The notes beneath the pieces are model-generated. The model searched no databases, was not told where the DNA came from, and worked only from the letters and a program-made list of their open reading frames with translations. A DNA stretch of 64,000 nt. Origin: Agrococcus sp. ProA11. Its GTDB lineage: Bacteria > Actinomycetota > Actinomycetes > Actinomycetales > Microbacteriaceae. This document shows, piece by piece, positions 28,693 to 36,729 of this stretch. A program made the translations under genes and the position numbers. Location: positions 496,001 through 560,000 of the forward strand of contig NZ_CP156989.1 of the NCBI RefSeq assembly GCF_039880525.1, given 5' to 3'. Every line of letters starts with the position of its first letter. The first letter of the stretch is position 1.

Positions 28693-29081
28693 TCGTCGTC
28701 CTCGTCCGCGGCGCGCTGGCGCCGCAGTGTGTACGCTGCCGCGAACGTGCCGAGGAAGCGCAGCACAGGGACAGCCAGGAAAGCCGTGCCCGCGAGCGAG
28801 TTTCCAACGGAGTAGAAGTACGTCGCAACACCGCCGAAGAGAACGAAGAGCGCGGGGGTAATCCACTGCGCACGCTCGCTCTGCTTAATCTGTGCCGCTT
28901 GGAGCTCGGATCGCCGGGTCGACTCGTCCGACGTGTAGGACTCTGAGACCCGGAATATGCGCTCTTGATGCTCCGGGGTGTACTTGTACAACTCCACCGC
29001 GTCCGGCAGCGGCCCCGACGTCGACTCCATGAGCATGCGCCCGATGACCAGGCGCTCCTCGGGGTCGAGCTCGGCGATCAC
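28689..29081 (-). CDS. DUF2335 family membrane protein
   Basis: A 130-residue protein with MESTSGPLPDAVELYKYTPE followed by a helix and two C-terminal membrane segments (ITPALFVLFGGVATYFY and LAGTAFLAVPVLRFLGTF), the pattern of DUF2335 proteins found in bacteria and prophages. The frame is open to 29384, but codon third positions show the upstream part is the non-coding frame of the gene at 29099-29350, so I place the start at GTG 29081 with GGAGG just before it. That spacing is short and a slightly different start is possible. Probably cargo of the element. Confidence 0.65.
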   Translation of the reverse strand: MIAELDPEERLVIGRMLMESTSGPLPDAVELYKYTPEHQERIFRVSESYTSDESTRRSELQAAQIKQSERAQWITPALFVLFGGVATYFYSVGNSLAGTAFLAVPVLRFLGTFAAAYTLRRQRAADEDDD

Positions 29082-29098
29082 TTCCTCCGGCGAGCGCT

Positions 29099-29350
29099 CT
29101 ATTTCAGAATGTGCTCCAAGGCCTTCCTCTGCCTCGTCGACCTCGTCTCCACCCTCGGAGCTGTCCGCTCCATCTCTCGACCGAGTAGCGCTAGCTGTGT
29201 CTCTCCGTCTAGGAAGAACGTGAAGTCGGCCGGGATCGTCTTCGGCGTGTCTGGGAACACCTTCACCACGCGCTCCGTCTTGCTCGAGCGGGCCGTCTTG
29301 ATTGCCTTCGACAGCTTGGCCTTGGCTGTTCTCTTCATCTTCATTGCCAC
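29099..29350 (-). CDS. Hypothetical lysine-rich small protein
   Basis: An 83-residue protein with a basic N-terminus (MAMKMKRTAKAKLSKAIKTA) and a central folded-looking segment (VVKVFPDTPKTIPADFTFFL). Codons strongly prefer G or C in the third position, unlike the overlapping frame of the DUF2335 ORF, which supports this frame as the real one. The start is GTG 29350, or ATG 29344 two codons later. It ends 17 bases before the DUF2335 start, so the two probably form one operon. Function unknown. Confidence 0.6.
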   Translation of the reverse strand: MAMKMKRTAKAKLSKAIKTARSSKTERVVKVFPDTPKTIPADFTFFLDGETQLALLGREMERTAPRVETRSTRQRKALEHILK

Positions 29351-29491
29351 TCAACATCGCCCCAATCGTTCTTCTCGGCCGCACTGCGAATGAGCAACGC
29401 TGGCCTTCGTGACGGTTAGTGAACTACCACTGAGGTAAACGTAGCCCATCGATGCTTGATTCCCGCTTCGATTCTGCTTCGCGTTGGTCAT
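29351..29491 (-). CDS. Possible 46-residue protein at the right end of the element
   Basis: An ATG at 29491 opens a frame (ASMGYVYLSGSSLTVTKASV in the middle) ending next to the start of the 83-residue gene. Codon bias is only mixed and no ribosome binding site is evident, so this may be chance or simply leader sequence. Confidence 0.25.
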   Translation of the reverse strand: MTNAKQNRSGNQASMGYVYLSGSSLTVTKASVAHSQCGREERLGRC

Positions 29492-29515
29492 GCGCCTCAA
29501 CCGTGCCACAGTTGC

Positions 29516-29523
29516 GGCGGTTG
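29516..29523 (+). other. attR core (GGCGGTTG)
   Basis: Copy of the left junction. To its right the pilin-like frame resumes with Gly-Phe-Ala-Gly. Confidence 0.85.
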
Positions 29524-29615
29524 GCTTCGCGGGACTCCTGGTGGTGATCCTGCGCAGCGACGAGGTGCGCGGGATGCTCACCGACATGGTCCAGCGTGCG
29601 CTCACGGTGCAGTAG
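29517..29615 (+). pseudogene. 3' part of the DUF4244 pilin-like gene
   Basis: From the repeat the frame reads AVGFAGLLVVILRSDEVRGM then LTDMVQRALTVQ and stops at TAG 29613-29615. The hydrophobic core and the SDEVRGMLTDMVQRAL tail are typical of DUF4244 proteins from Tad loci. It has no start of its own. Joined to 21547-21624 it completes a 56-residue protein. Confidence 0.9.
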
Positions 29616-29940
29616 GCGGCGCGGGAGCAGCGGCAGGCGCAACAGCGAGCTCGGCGCAGTGACCGCCGAGCTCGCGGCGGCGCTGCCGGCTGCGGTGCTG
29701 GCGATCGGCATCGCCGTCGGGGCGGTCGCCGCGACCGCGGCGCAGGTGAGCCTGGAGCAGTCGGCGGGCGCTGCCGCGCGAGCGGCAGGACGCGGTGACG
29801 ACCCGGCGCCCTACAGCGAGGGCGCCGCCGTGCGGATCGAGCAACGGGGCGAACTGGTCTGCGCCGTGCTCAGCAGGGATGCGCTCGGGGGAGCGCTGGA
29901 GCTGACGGCTCGCAGCTGCGCCCACGGGGGAGGGCGGTGA
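29596..29940 (+). CDS. TadE-like pilus protein
   Basis: A 114-residue minor-pilin-like protein. A short basic N-terminus is followed by GAVTAELAAALPAAVLAIGI, the TadE-type processing and membrane segment, and a small exported domain with two cysteines (LVCAVL and ARSCAH). The GTG at 29596 overlaps the end of the pilin-like gene; GTG 29659 is a shorter alternative that would start right at the membrane segment. In the restored operon this gene is translated directly after the pilin; with the element present it may lack its promoter. Confidence 0.8.
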   Translation: MRSRCSRRRGSSGRRNSELGAVTAELAAALPAAVLAIGIAVGAVAATAAQVSLEQSAGAAARAAGRGDDPAPYSEGAAVRIEQRGELVCAVLSRDALGGALELTARSCAHGGGR

Positions 29941-29943
29941 GCG

Positions 29944-30348
29944 ATGGCGTCTCGTGACGGCTGCGGCCCGGTGGGCCGCGGCCTCCTCGACGGTCGAAGA
30001 GCGGGCGGCCACCGGTGGGACGACGAGTGCGGGGCGGGGAGCGTCCTGGCGCTCGCGATCGCCACGGCCGCGCTGCTGCTGGCGATGCTGATCGTCGGAA
30101 CGGGTGCGGCAGCGATCGCGCAGGCGAGAGCGGCTTCGGCGGCCGATGCGGCGGCGCTCGCGGCCGCCGATGCGCTCTCCGGCTTCGCCGACGGCAGCCC
30201 CTGCGGGCTCGCTCAGGCGGTGGCGGGCGCGAGCGGGGCGCAGCTGAGCCTCTGCCGTATCGACGGCCTCGACGCCGCCGTGGCCGTGACGGTTCCGGTG
30301 GGTCCGCTGCGCGCATCCGGCACAGCGCGGGCGGGCCCGCCGCGGTGA
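29944..30348 (+). CDS. Rv3654c-like TadE-type protein
   Basis: A 134-residue protein starting three bases after the TadE-like gene. After about 28 residues it has CGAGSVLALAIATAALLLAM, then GAAAIAQARAASAADAAALA, the signature of the Rv3654c/helicase-associated TadE-like proteins that end actinobacterial Tad operons. Bases 29949-29991 are a diverged copy of the intergenic hairpin repeat, so residues 2-17 (ASRDGCGPVGRGLLDG) are encoded by repeat DNA. Either the repeat has been absorbed into the gene or the true start is further in. Confidence 0.8.
   Translation: MASRDGCGPVGRGLLDGRRAGGHRWDDECGAGSVLALAIATAALLLAMLIVGTGAAAIAQARAASAADAAALAAADALSGFADGSPCGLAQAVAGASGAQLSLCRIDGLDAAVAVTVPVGPLRASGTARAGPPR
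29949..29991 (-). repeat. Diverged hairpin repeat copy inside a coding region
   Basis: GTCTCGTGACGGC and GGCCTCCTCGAC match the ends of the inverted repeat form (compare 12643-12684), around a GCGGCCC/GGGCCGC palindrome. Confidence 0.6.
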
Positions 30349-30425
30349 CACGGCCGACGGCTGGCGCGTCTGCGCCGCGAGCGAACGACGGCCCTGCGGC
30401 GGTGAGCGCACGATCACACCGTGTG

Positions 30426-30431
30426 TATTGT
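30426..30431 (+). promoter_or_regulatory. -10 box upstream of topA
   Basis: TATTGT within the AT-rich stretch GTGTGTATTGTGTCG, about 55 bases before the topA start. Assigned from sequence only. Confidence 0.4.
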
Positions 30432-30485
30432 GTCGACTCGTGACCCAGTCGGGTCCACCAACCCCAAGAAGCAGTGAGCGTGAGC

Positions 30486-33233
30486 ATGGGCAAGAAGCTC
30501 GTCATCGTCGAGTCCCCGGCGAAGGGCAAGACGATCGAGCGGTACCTGGGCGATGGTTACCAGGTGCTGGCATCGGTCGGGCACATCCGCGACCTCGTGA
30601 GCCCGCGCGACCTTCCCGTCGACCTCAAGAAGGGGCCGTACGGCAAGTTCGCGGTCGATGTCGAGAACGGATTCGCCCCGTACTACGTGGTCAGCGACGA
30701 GAAGAAGAAGACCGTCGCCGAGCTGAAGAAGGCGCTCAAGGATGCCGACGAGCTCATCCTCGCGACTGATGAGGACCGCGAGGGCGAGGCCATCGCGTGG
30801 CACCTGCTCGAGGTGCTGAAGCCCAAGGTGCCCGTCAAGCGGATGGTGTTCCACGAGATCACCGAGGACGCGATCCAACAGGCCAAGGACGAGATGCGCG
30901 AGCTGAACATGCCGCTCGTCGACGCGCAGGAGACCCGCCGCATCCTCGACCGCCTGTACGGCTACGAGGTCAGCCCGGTGCTGTGGCGGAAGGTGCGGCA
31001 GGGGCTGTCGGCCGGCCGCGTGCAGTCGCCGACGGCGCGACTGATCGTCGACCGCGAGCGCGAGCGGATGGCGTTCGTCTCCGCCGACTACTGGAGCCTG
31101 GCCGCGCAGTTCGAAGCAGACAGCAGCCGCTTCGGCGCGCGGCTCGTGCGGCTCGACGGTGCCAGGGTCGCGACCGGCAGCGACTTCGATGACCGCGGCC
31201 AGATCAAGGGCGTGCGCACCATCCTCGACGCCGCCGCAGCGGAGTCGCTCGCCGCCGAGCTCGAGCAGACCGCGTTCAAGGTGGCGAGCGTCGAGTCGAA
31301 GCCGTACCGCCGCCGGCCGTCCGCGCCGTTCACCACCTCGACCCTGCAGCAGGAGGCCGGCCGCAAGCTGAAGCTCTCCGCGAAGCAGGCGATGTCCGTC
31401 GCCCAGTCGCTCTACGAGCAGGGCTACATCACCTATATGCGCACCGACTCGCCCTCGCTCTCGAAGCAGGCGATCCAGGCGGCGCGCTCGCAGGCGACCG
31501 CGCTCTACGGCGCCGGGTCGATCCCGCAGACGCCGCGCCACTACGCTGGCAAGTCGAAGTCGGCGCAGGAGGCGCACGAGGCGATCCGCCCGTCGGGAGA
31601 GCAGTTCCGCACGCCCGATGAAGTGCGCAGCGCGCTGACGCCGAACGAGCAGCGCCTGTACGAGCTGATCTGGAAGCGCACGGTCGCGAGCCAGATGATC
31701 GACGCGACCGGGCAGACCGCGACCATCACGATCGCGAGCGACAAGACCAGCCGCGGCGTGGCCGAGTTCACCGCATCCGGCACCGTCATCACCGAGCCCG
31801 GCTTCCTGCAGGCCTACGAGGAGTCGAAGGATGTCGCGCGCTACGCCGACGAGGCGGATGCGTCCTCTGGCGACTCCAGGCTGCCCGACGTCAAGGAGGG
31901 CAATCCGGTCGACCTCGCCGAGCTGCAGCGCAAGGAGCACGCCACCACGCCGCCGCCGCGCTACACCGAGGCGAGCCTCGTGAAGGCGCTCGAAGAGCTG
32001 GAGATCGGTCGCCCGTCGACCTACGCGTCGATCATCGACACGATCGTGCGGCGCGGCTTCGTCACGCAGCGCGGCGGCGCGCTGGTGCCGAACTGGATCG
32101 CCTTCTCCACCATCAAGCTGCTCGAGGAGCACCTGGGCGACTACGTCGACTACGACTTCACCGCCGAGATGCTCGCCGACCTCGACCGCATCGCCGACGG
32201 CGAGCTCGACCGCAAGGAGTGGCTGCAGCGCTTCTACTTCGGCAGCGAGGCCCGCCCGGGCCTGAAGTCGACCGTGGAGAACCTCGGCGACATCGATGCG
32301 CGCGCAGTCAACTCGATCCCGGTCGCCGAGGGCGTCACGCTGCGCGTCGGCCAGTACGGCCCGTACCTGGAGGGCACCGGCGCCGACGGCGAGGTCAAGC
32401 GCGCGAACATCCCCGAGGACCTCTCGCCCGACCAGCTCACGCCCGAGAAGGCGCAGGAGCTCTTCGCCGCCGAGCCCGTGCAGGATCGTGTGCTCGGCCC
32501 GCACCCGGAGACGGGGCTCGACGTGGTCGTCAAGAACGGCCGCTTCGGGCCGTACATCGAGGAGGCGCTGCCCGTCGAGCTCGACGACCAGGGCAAGCCG
32601 GTGAAGCCCGCCAAGGGCAAGACCGCGCCGAAGCCGCGCCGCGCATCCCTCTTCAAGACGATGGAGCCCGAGAGCGTCGACTTCGAGACCGCGCTGAAGC
32701 TGTTGTCGCTCCCGCGCGTGGTCGGCATCGACCCGGAGTCGGGCAACGAGATCACCGCGCGGCCCGGCCGCTACGGGCCGTTCCTGTCGAAGGGCGACGA
32801 CACCCGATCGCTCGACGACGAGGAGCAGATCTTCTCGATCACGCTCGAGGGCGCGCTCGAGAAGTTCGCGCAGCCCAAGTACGGCGCCCGGAAGGCGGCG
32901 AGCGCGCTGAAGGAGTTCGACGCGGATCCCGTCAGCGGCAAGCCGATCAAGCTGCGCGACGGGCGCTTCGGGCCCTACGTCACCGACGGCGAGACGAACG
33001 CCACGATCCCGCGCGGCGAGGATGTCGAGGCGGTCACGTTCGAGCGGGCGGTCGAGCTGCTGCAGATCAAGCGCGACAAGGGCCCGGCGAAGAAGCCCGC
33101 GCGCAAGGCGCCCGCCAAGAAGCCCGCCGCCAAGAAGCCCGCGGCCAAGAAGCCGGCAGCGAAGAAGCCCGCGGCCAAGACGACGGCCGCGAAGAAGCCG
33201 GCGGCGAAGAAGACGCCGCCCGCGGACGCATGA
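30486..33233 (+). CDS. topA: DNA topoisomerase I
   Basis: Relaxes negative supercoils. The 915-residue protein has an N-terminal Toprim domain (KLVIVESPAKGKTIERYLG, then TDEDREGEAIAWHL), the active-site segment GYITYMRTDS with Tyr317, and three C-terminal TopA repeats (each with RxGRYGP/GRFGPY). These are followed by a 50-residue Lys/Ala/Pro tail built from AAKKP units that replaces the zinc fingers, as in actinobacterial TopA. ATG 30486 is chosen over in-frame GTGs at 30474 and 30480 because the conserved sequence begins two codons later. Its stop overlaps tmk. Confidence 0.96.
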   Translation: MGKKLVIVESPAKGKTIERYLGDGYQVLASVGHIRDLVSPRDLPVDLKKGPYGKFAVDVENGFAPYYVVSDEKKKTVAELKKALKDADELILATDEDREGEAIAWHLLEVLKPKVPVKRMVFHEITEDAIQQAKDEMRELNMPLVDAQETRRILDRLYGYEVSPVLWRKVRQGLSAGRVQSPTARLIVDRERERMAFVSADYWSLAAQFEADSSRFGARLVRLDGARVATGSDFDDRGQIKGVRTILDAAAAESLAAELEQTAFKVASVESKPYRRRPSAPFTTSTLQQEAGRKLKLSAKQAMSVAQSLYEQGYITYMRTDSPSLSKQAIQAARSQATALYGAGSIPQTPRHYAGKSKSAQEAHEAIRPSGEQFRTPDEVRSALTPNEQRLYELIWKRTVASQMIDATGQTATITIASDKTSRGVAEFTASGTVITEPGFLQAYEESKDVARYADEADASSGDSRLPDVKEGNPVDLAELQRKEHATTPPPRYTEASLVKALEELEIGRPSTYASIIDTIVRRGFVTQRGGALVPNWIAFSTIKLLEEHLGDYVDYDFTAEMLADLDRIADGELDRKEWLQRFYFGSEARPGLKSTVENLGDIDARAVNSIPVAEGVTLRVGQYGPYLEGTGADGEVKRANIPEDLSPDQLTPEKAQELFAAEPVQDRVLGPHPETGLDVVVKNGRFGPYIEEALPVELDDQGKPVKPAKGKTAPKPRRASLFKTMEPESVDFETALKLLSLPRVVGIDPESGNEITARPGRYGPFLSKGDDTRSLDDEEQIFSITLEGALEKFAQPKYGARKAASALKEFDADPVSGKPIKLRDGRFGPYVTDGETNATIPRGEDVEAVTFERAVELLQIKRDKGPAKKPARKAPAKKPAAKKPAAKKPAAKKPAAKTTAAKKPAAKKTPPADA

Positions 33234-33862
33234 CCGGCGCGTTCATCACGCTCGAGGGCGGCGACGGCTCCGGCAAGTCGACGCAGGCGGCGCTGCTGCA
33301 GACCTGGCTCGAGGAGCAGGGCCGCACGGTCGTGCGCACCCGCGAGCCCGGCGGCACCCAGCTCGGCGTCGAGATCCGGCGGCTCGTGCAGCACACCGAG
33401 GGTCACATCGCACCGCGCGCCGAGGCGCTGCTCTACGCCGCCGATCGTGCGCAGCACATCGCGACGCTCGTGCGCCCGGCGCTCGAGCGCGGCGAGGTGG
33501 TGCTGCAGGACCGCTACCTCGACTCCTCGGTCGCGTACCAGGGCGCTGGGCGCGAGCTGGACGGCCAGCAGATCCGCGATCTGTCGCTGTGGGCAACGGA
33601 CGGACTGCTGCCGCAGCTGACGATCCTGCTCGACATCGACCCCGGCGAGGGGCGCGAGCGCATGGCGGGGCGAGCGGATGCGCCCTACGACCGGCTCGAG
33701 GACACGGGGCTCGACTTCGCCGAGCGCGTCCGTGCCGCCTACCTGGAGCTCGCCGACGCCGAGCCCACCCGCTTCGCCGTCGTCGACGCATCCGGTTCGC
33801 CGGCAACGGTGCACGCGAGCGTCGTGTCGCACGTGCGTGCCATGCTCGACGCGCGGCACTGA
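33230..33862 (+). CDS. tmk: Thymidylate kinase
   Basis: Phosphorylates dTMP to dTDP. The 210-residue protein has the P-loop LEGGDGSGKSTQAALL, the DR(Y/F) motif in VVLQDRYLDSSVAYQGAGRE and a TREPGGTQLG segment, all typical. Its ATG overlaps the topA stop (ATGA). Together with tdk at 11955 the window holds both the salvage and the common kinase of dTTP synthesis. Confidence 0.96.
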   Translation: MTGAFITLEGGDGSGKSTQAALLQTWLEEQGRTVVRTREPGGTQLGVEIRRLVQHTEGHIAPRAEALLYAADRAQHIATLVRPALERGEVVLQDRYLDSSVAYQGAGRELDGQQIRDLSLWATDGLLPQLTILLDIDPGEGRERMAGRADAPYDRLEDTGLDFAERVRAAYLELADAEPTRFAVVDASGSPATVHASVVSHVRAMLDARH

Positions 33863-33885
33863 GCCAGCAGAACCGAGGAGCACTC

Positions 33886-35049
33886 ATGACGGGCGGGTGG
33901 AGCGAGATCGTCGGCCAGGCCGACGCGGTCGCCACGCTGCAGCGTGCCGCGGCCGACCGGAACGGGCCCGACTCCTCGGGTGCCATGACGCATGCCTGGC
34001 TGCTCACCGGCCCGCCCGGATCCGGCCGCTCGAACCTCGCCTACGCGTTCGCGACGGCGCTGCTGTCGTCGCCCAGCGGCATCGAGCCCGAGGTGGCGAC
34101 GCTGGTCGAGGCGCGCACGCATCCCGACCTGGTCACGCTCGCGACCGAGGGCGTGCTGATCACGATCGCGCAGGCACGGCAGGTGGTGCAGCGAGCGGCG
34201 CTCGCGCCCTCGACAGCCCGCTACCGCGTGGTCGTGGTGGAGGATGCCGACCGCATGGCCGAGCGCACGTCGAACGCACTGCTGAAGGCGCTCGAGGAGC
34301 CACCGCCGGAGACCGTCTGGATCCTCTGCGCGCCGAGCGAGGCCGACCTGCTGCCGACCATCCGCTCCCGCGTGCGGACGCTGACCCTGCAGGTGCCCGA
34401 CCCGATCGAGGTCGCACGGCTGCTCGTCGAGCGCGACGGCGTCGAGCCCTCGATCGCCGAGCGCGCCGCGCGCGAGGCGCAGAGCCACATCGGCATGGCC
34501 CGCAGGCTCGCGACCAGCGAGGATGCCCGTGCCCGCCGAGCCGAGACGCTGGAGATCGCGATGCGCGTCTCGACCGCGGCGTCCGCCGTGCTCGCAGCCG
34601 CGAGGTTCGTCGAGATCGCGACGGCCGACGCGGTCGCGCTCTCCGCGGAGCGCGACGACGCGGAGCGGGCGCAGGCCCTGCATCAGCTGGGCATCGAGCC
34701 GGGCGGCACGGTGCCGCCGCAGCTCCGCCGACAGCTCAAGGAGCTCGAGGAGGCGCAGAAGCAGCGCGCGAAGCGCGGCATGCGCGACGGCGTCGACCGG
34801 ATCCTGGTCGATCTGCTCTCCCTCTACCGCGACATCCTCATGACCCAGCTGGGCGTCGGCCGCGAGCTCGTGAACCACGCGATGCGGCCGACGGTGGAGG
34901 CGGCGGCGGGCTACCTCGCGCGGGCCGCGGTCATCGATGTGCTCGACGCGATCCGCCTGGCACGCGAGCGCATCGGGGCGAACGTGCCGCCGCTGCTCGC
35001 GCTCGAGGCGATGCTGGTCGTCGCAGCTCGCGCGGCACAGCGCCGCTGA
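33886..35049 (+). CDS. holB: DNA polymerase III subunit delta'
   Basis: Clamp-loader partner of DnaX. The 387-residue protein has an AAA+ fold with GPPGSGRSNLAYAF at the Walker A position (the usual lysine is Arg, as is common in delta' subunits that do not hydrolyse ATP), VVVVEDADRMAERTSNALLK and the sensor region TIRSRVRTLTL. It ends with an extended helical C-terminal domain as in actinobacteria. GAGGAG lies six bases before the ATG. It follows tmk by 23 bases in the conserved topA-tmk-holB order. Confidence 0.93.
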   Translation: MTGGWSEIVGQADAVATLQRAAADRNGPDSSGAMTHAWLLTGPPGSGRSNLAYAFATALLSSPSGIEPEVATLVEARTHPDLVTLATEGVLITIAQARQVVQRAALAPSTARYRVVVVEDADRMAERTSNALLKALEEPPPETVWILCAPSEADLLPTIRSRVRTLTLQVPDPIEVARLLVERDGVEPSIAERAAREAQSHIGMARRLATSEDARARRAETLEIAMRVSTAASAVLAAARFVEIATADAVALSAERDDAERAQALHQLGIEPGGTVPPQLRRQLKELEEAQKQRAKRGMRDGVDRILVDLLSLYRDILMTQLGVGRELVNHAMRPTVEAAAGYLARAAVIDVLDAIRLARERIGANVPPLLALEAMLVVAARAAQRR

Positions 35050-35108
35050 GGCCGGGCCGCGGCATCCGCGACGCGGGCGACTCGCAATCGAACGGTGCTG
35101 GTGCCCTC

Positions 35109-35114
35109 TAGCCT
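35109..35114 (+). promoter_or_regulatory. Leaderless -10 box for the exported hydrolase
   Basis: TAGCCT followed by six bases and ATG at 35121. Confidence 0.6.
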
Positions 35115-35120
35115 GGAACC

Positions 35121-36665
35121 ATGCATCGCACCCGTCGCGGCCTCGCCGCGCTCGCCGTCGTCGCCGCGTCCGCACTCGGGTTGACCGGATGCATCCTGCC
35201 GCCCCCGCTGCCGGAAGAGCTCGGCGCTCCGCAGTGGGCGCCGACCGGCGAGCAGGTCGCGCCCGAGTTGCAGAGCTTCTACGGGCAGGACGTCGACTGG
35301 AGCGATTGCGGCGGCGTGTGGTGCGGCGTGGTGAGCGCTCCCATGGACTGGAGCAACCCGTCCGCGAACGTCATCGAGCTCGCCGTGACGGTCGCGCCCG
35401 CGACCGGCGAGCGCCAGGGTGCGATCCTCTACAACCCCGGCGGCCCCGGCGCATCCGGTGCCGACTACGTGCGCAGCTATGGTGACCAGCTGCTGCACCC
35501 GGACGTGCGAGAGCACTACGACCTGGTCGGCTTCGACCCACGCGGCGTCGGCGACTCGACGCCCATCTCCTGCTACGACGACCCGCAGGAGCTCTACGAC
35601 TGGCTGTGGGAGATCCCCGAGGGGCCGGCGCCCGAGCCGCTCAGCGACGAGGACCTCGAGCAGCAGCTGGAGTCTGCGCAGTGGTTCGCTGACGCGTGCC
35701 TGGAGCACACCGGGCCGCTGCTCGAATTCGTCGGCACCGAGCAGGTGGCCAGCGACATGGATCTGCTGCGCGCGCTGGTCGGCGAGTCGCAGCTCAACTA
35801 CTTGGGCGTCTCCTACGGCACGCTGATCGGATCGACCTACGCCGACCTCTTCCCCGAGCACGTCGGCCGCATGGTGCTCGACGCTGCGGTCGCACCCGAC
35901 GCGACCGACTTCGAGGGCACGCTCTTCCAGGCGGCGGGGTTCGAGCTCGCCTACGGCAACTTCATCGACGACTGCCTCGCGACCGATGAATGCCCGTTCA
36001 CGGGATCGAAGGCGGATGCGCTGGCGCAGACTCGCGACCTGCTCGACCAGGTGGATGACGATCCGATCCCGGTGGCCGACGGCCGCGAGCTCGGATCCAG
36101 CGCGCTCTTCATCGCGATCGCCGCGAACCTCTACGCCGACTGGCAGTGGAGCGGGCTGCGGGAGATCCTCGCGGATGTGCGAGCGGGGAGAGGCGAGACG
36201 GCATTCGCGGCCGCCGATCAGTACTACGGGCTGAACCCCGACGGCTCCTTCGCGGACAACTCGCTCGAGTCGCTCATCGCGGTGAACTGCCTCGACTCGC
36301 CGGCTGTCACCGACTTCGCCGAGATCCGAGCGAACGCCGAGGCGATCATGACGGCGGCACCGACGCTGGGGCCCGACTTCGTCGGCGTCGGCACGTGCGC
36401 CGCCTGGCCGTTCGAGGCGACCCGCACACCGCACGAGATCACCGCACCCGGTGCGGAGCCGATCATCGTCATCGGTGGGCTGAACGACCCGGCGACCTCC
36501 TATCAGCAAGCGGTCGAGCTGGCGGCGATGCTCGAGTCGGGCGTGCTGATCTCGGTCGATGCGGAGGGGCACAGCCAGTACAACAACGGCAACGCCTGCG
36601 TCGACGCGCCGGTGAACGAGTACTTCCTGACGGGCTCAGCGCCGACCGGTCCGATCGACTGCTGA
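35121..36665 (+). CDS. Secreted alpha/beta hydrolase lipoprotein (TAP/SlpD-like peptidase family)
   Basis: A 514-residue exported enzyme. It starts with a lipoprotein signal peptide (MHRTRRGLAALAVVAASALG) ending in lipobox LTGC. The mature part is an S33-type alpha/beta hydrolase of the actinobacterial tripeptidyl-aminopeptidase/SlpD type: GAILYNPGGPGASG oxyanion region, VGFDPRGVGDS, nucleophile elbow YLGVSYGTLIG, and a C-terminal TAP-like domain with GLNDPATSYQQA and a catalytic His in SVDAEGHSQYNNG. It probably trims peptides at the cell surface. The leaderless TAGCCT box fixes the start. Confidence 0.9.
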   Translation: MHRTRRGLAALAVVAASALGLTGCILPPPLPEELGAPQWAPTGEQVAPELQSFYGQDVDWSDCGGVWCGVVSAPMDWSNPSANVIELAVTVAPATGERQGAILYNPGGPGASGADYVRSYGDQLLHPDVREHYDLVGFDPRGVGDSTPISCYDDPQELYDWLWEIPEGPAPEPLSDEDLEQQLESAQWFADACLEHTGPLLEFVGTEQVASDMDLLRALVGESQLNYLGVSYGTLIGSTYADLFPEHVGRMVLDAAVAPDATDFEGTLFQAAGFELAYGNFIDDCLATDECPFTGSKADALAQTRDLLDQVDDDPIPVADGRELGSSALFIAIAANLYADWQWSGLREILADVRAGRGETAFAAADQYYGLNPDGSFADNSLESLIAVNCLDSPAVTDFAEIRANAEAIMTAAPTLGPDFVGVGTCAAWPFEATRTPHEITAPGAEPIIVIGGLNDPATSYQQAVELAAMLESGVLISVDAEGHSQYNNGNACVDAPVNEYFLTGSAPTGPIDC

Positions 36666-36729
36666 GGACAGGGGCGACGTCGTGCTGCACCGTGTCCATG
36701 CGCTATGATCGTTGATCGTGCCTCGGCAC

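Larger units (their letters stand above)
21618..29523 (+). mobile_element. Integrated element with large serine integrase, inserted in the Tad pilin gene
   Basis: A unit of about 7.9 kb bounded by direct copies of GGCGGTTG. Evidence for insertion: a serine integrase gene starts 26 bases inside the left end; the pilin-like gene is split exactly at the repeats; and the two halves rejoin in frame. Contents from left to right: integrase, a 630-bp regulatory region, nine tightly overlapping plus-strand genes including a primase-polymerase/helicase, then a zinc ribbon gene and two or three minus-strand genes. No capsid, terminase, relaxase or FtsK-type transfer gene is visible, so it is not a complete prophage or conjugative element. 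It could be an integrative plasmid, a phage satellite or a prophage remnant that keeps replication functions. Right-end genes look less GC-rich than the rest. Confidence 0.9.

Noticed and set aside
21618-29523. Complete prophage or conjugative element
   Set aside because: No terminase, portal, capsid, tail, lysis, relaxase or FtsK-like gene can be found in the 7.9 kb.
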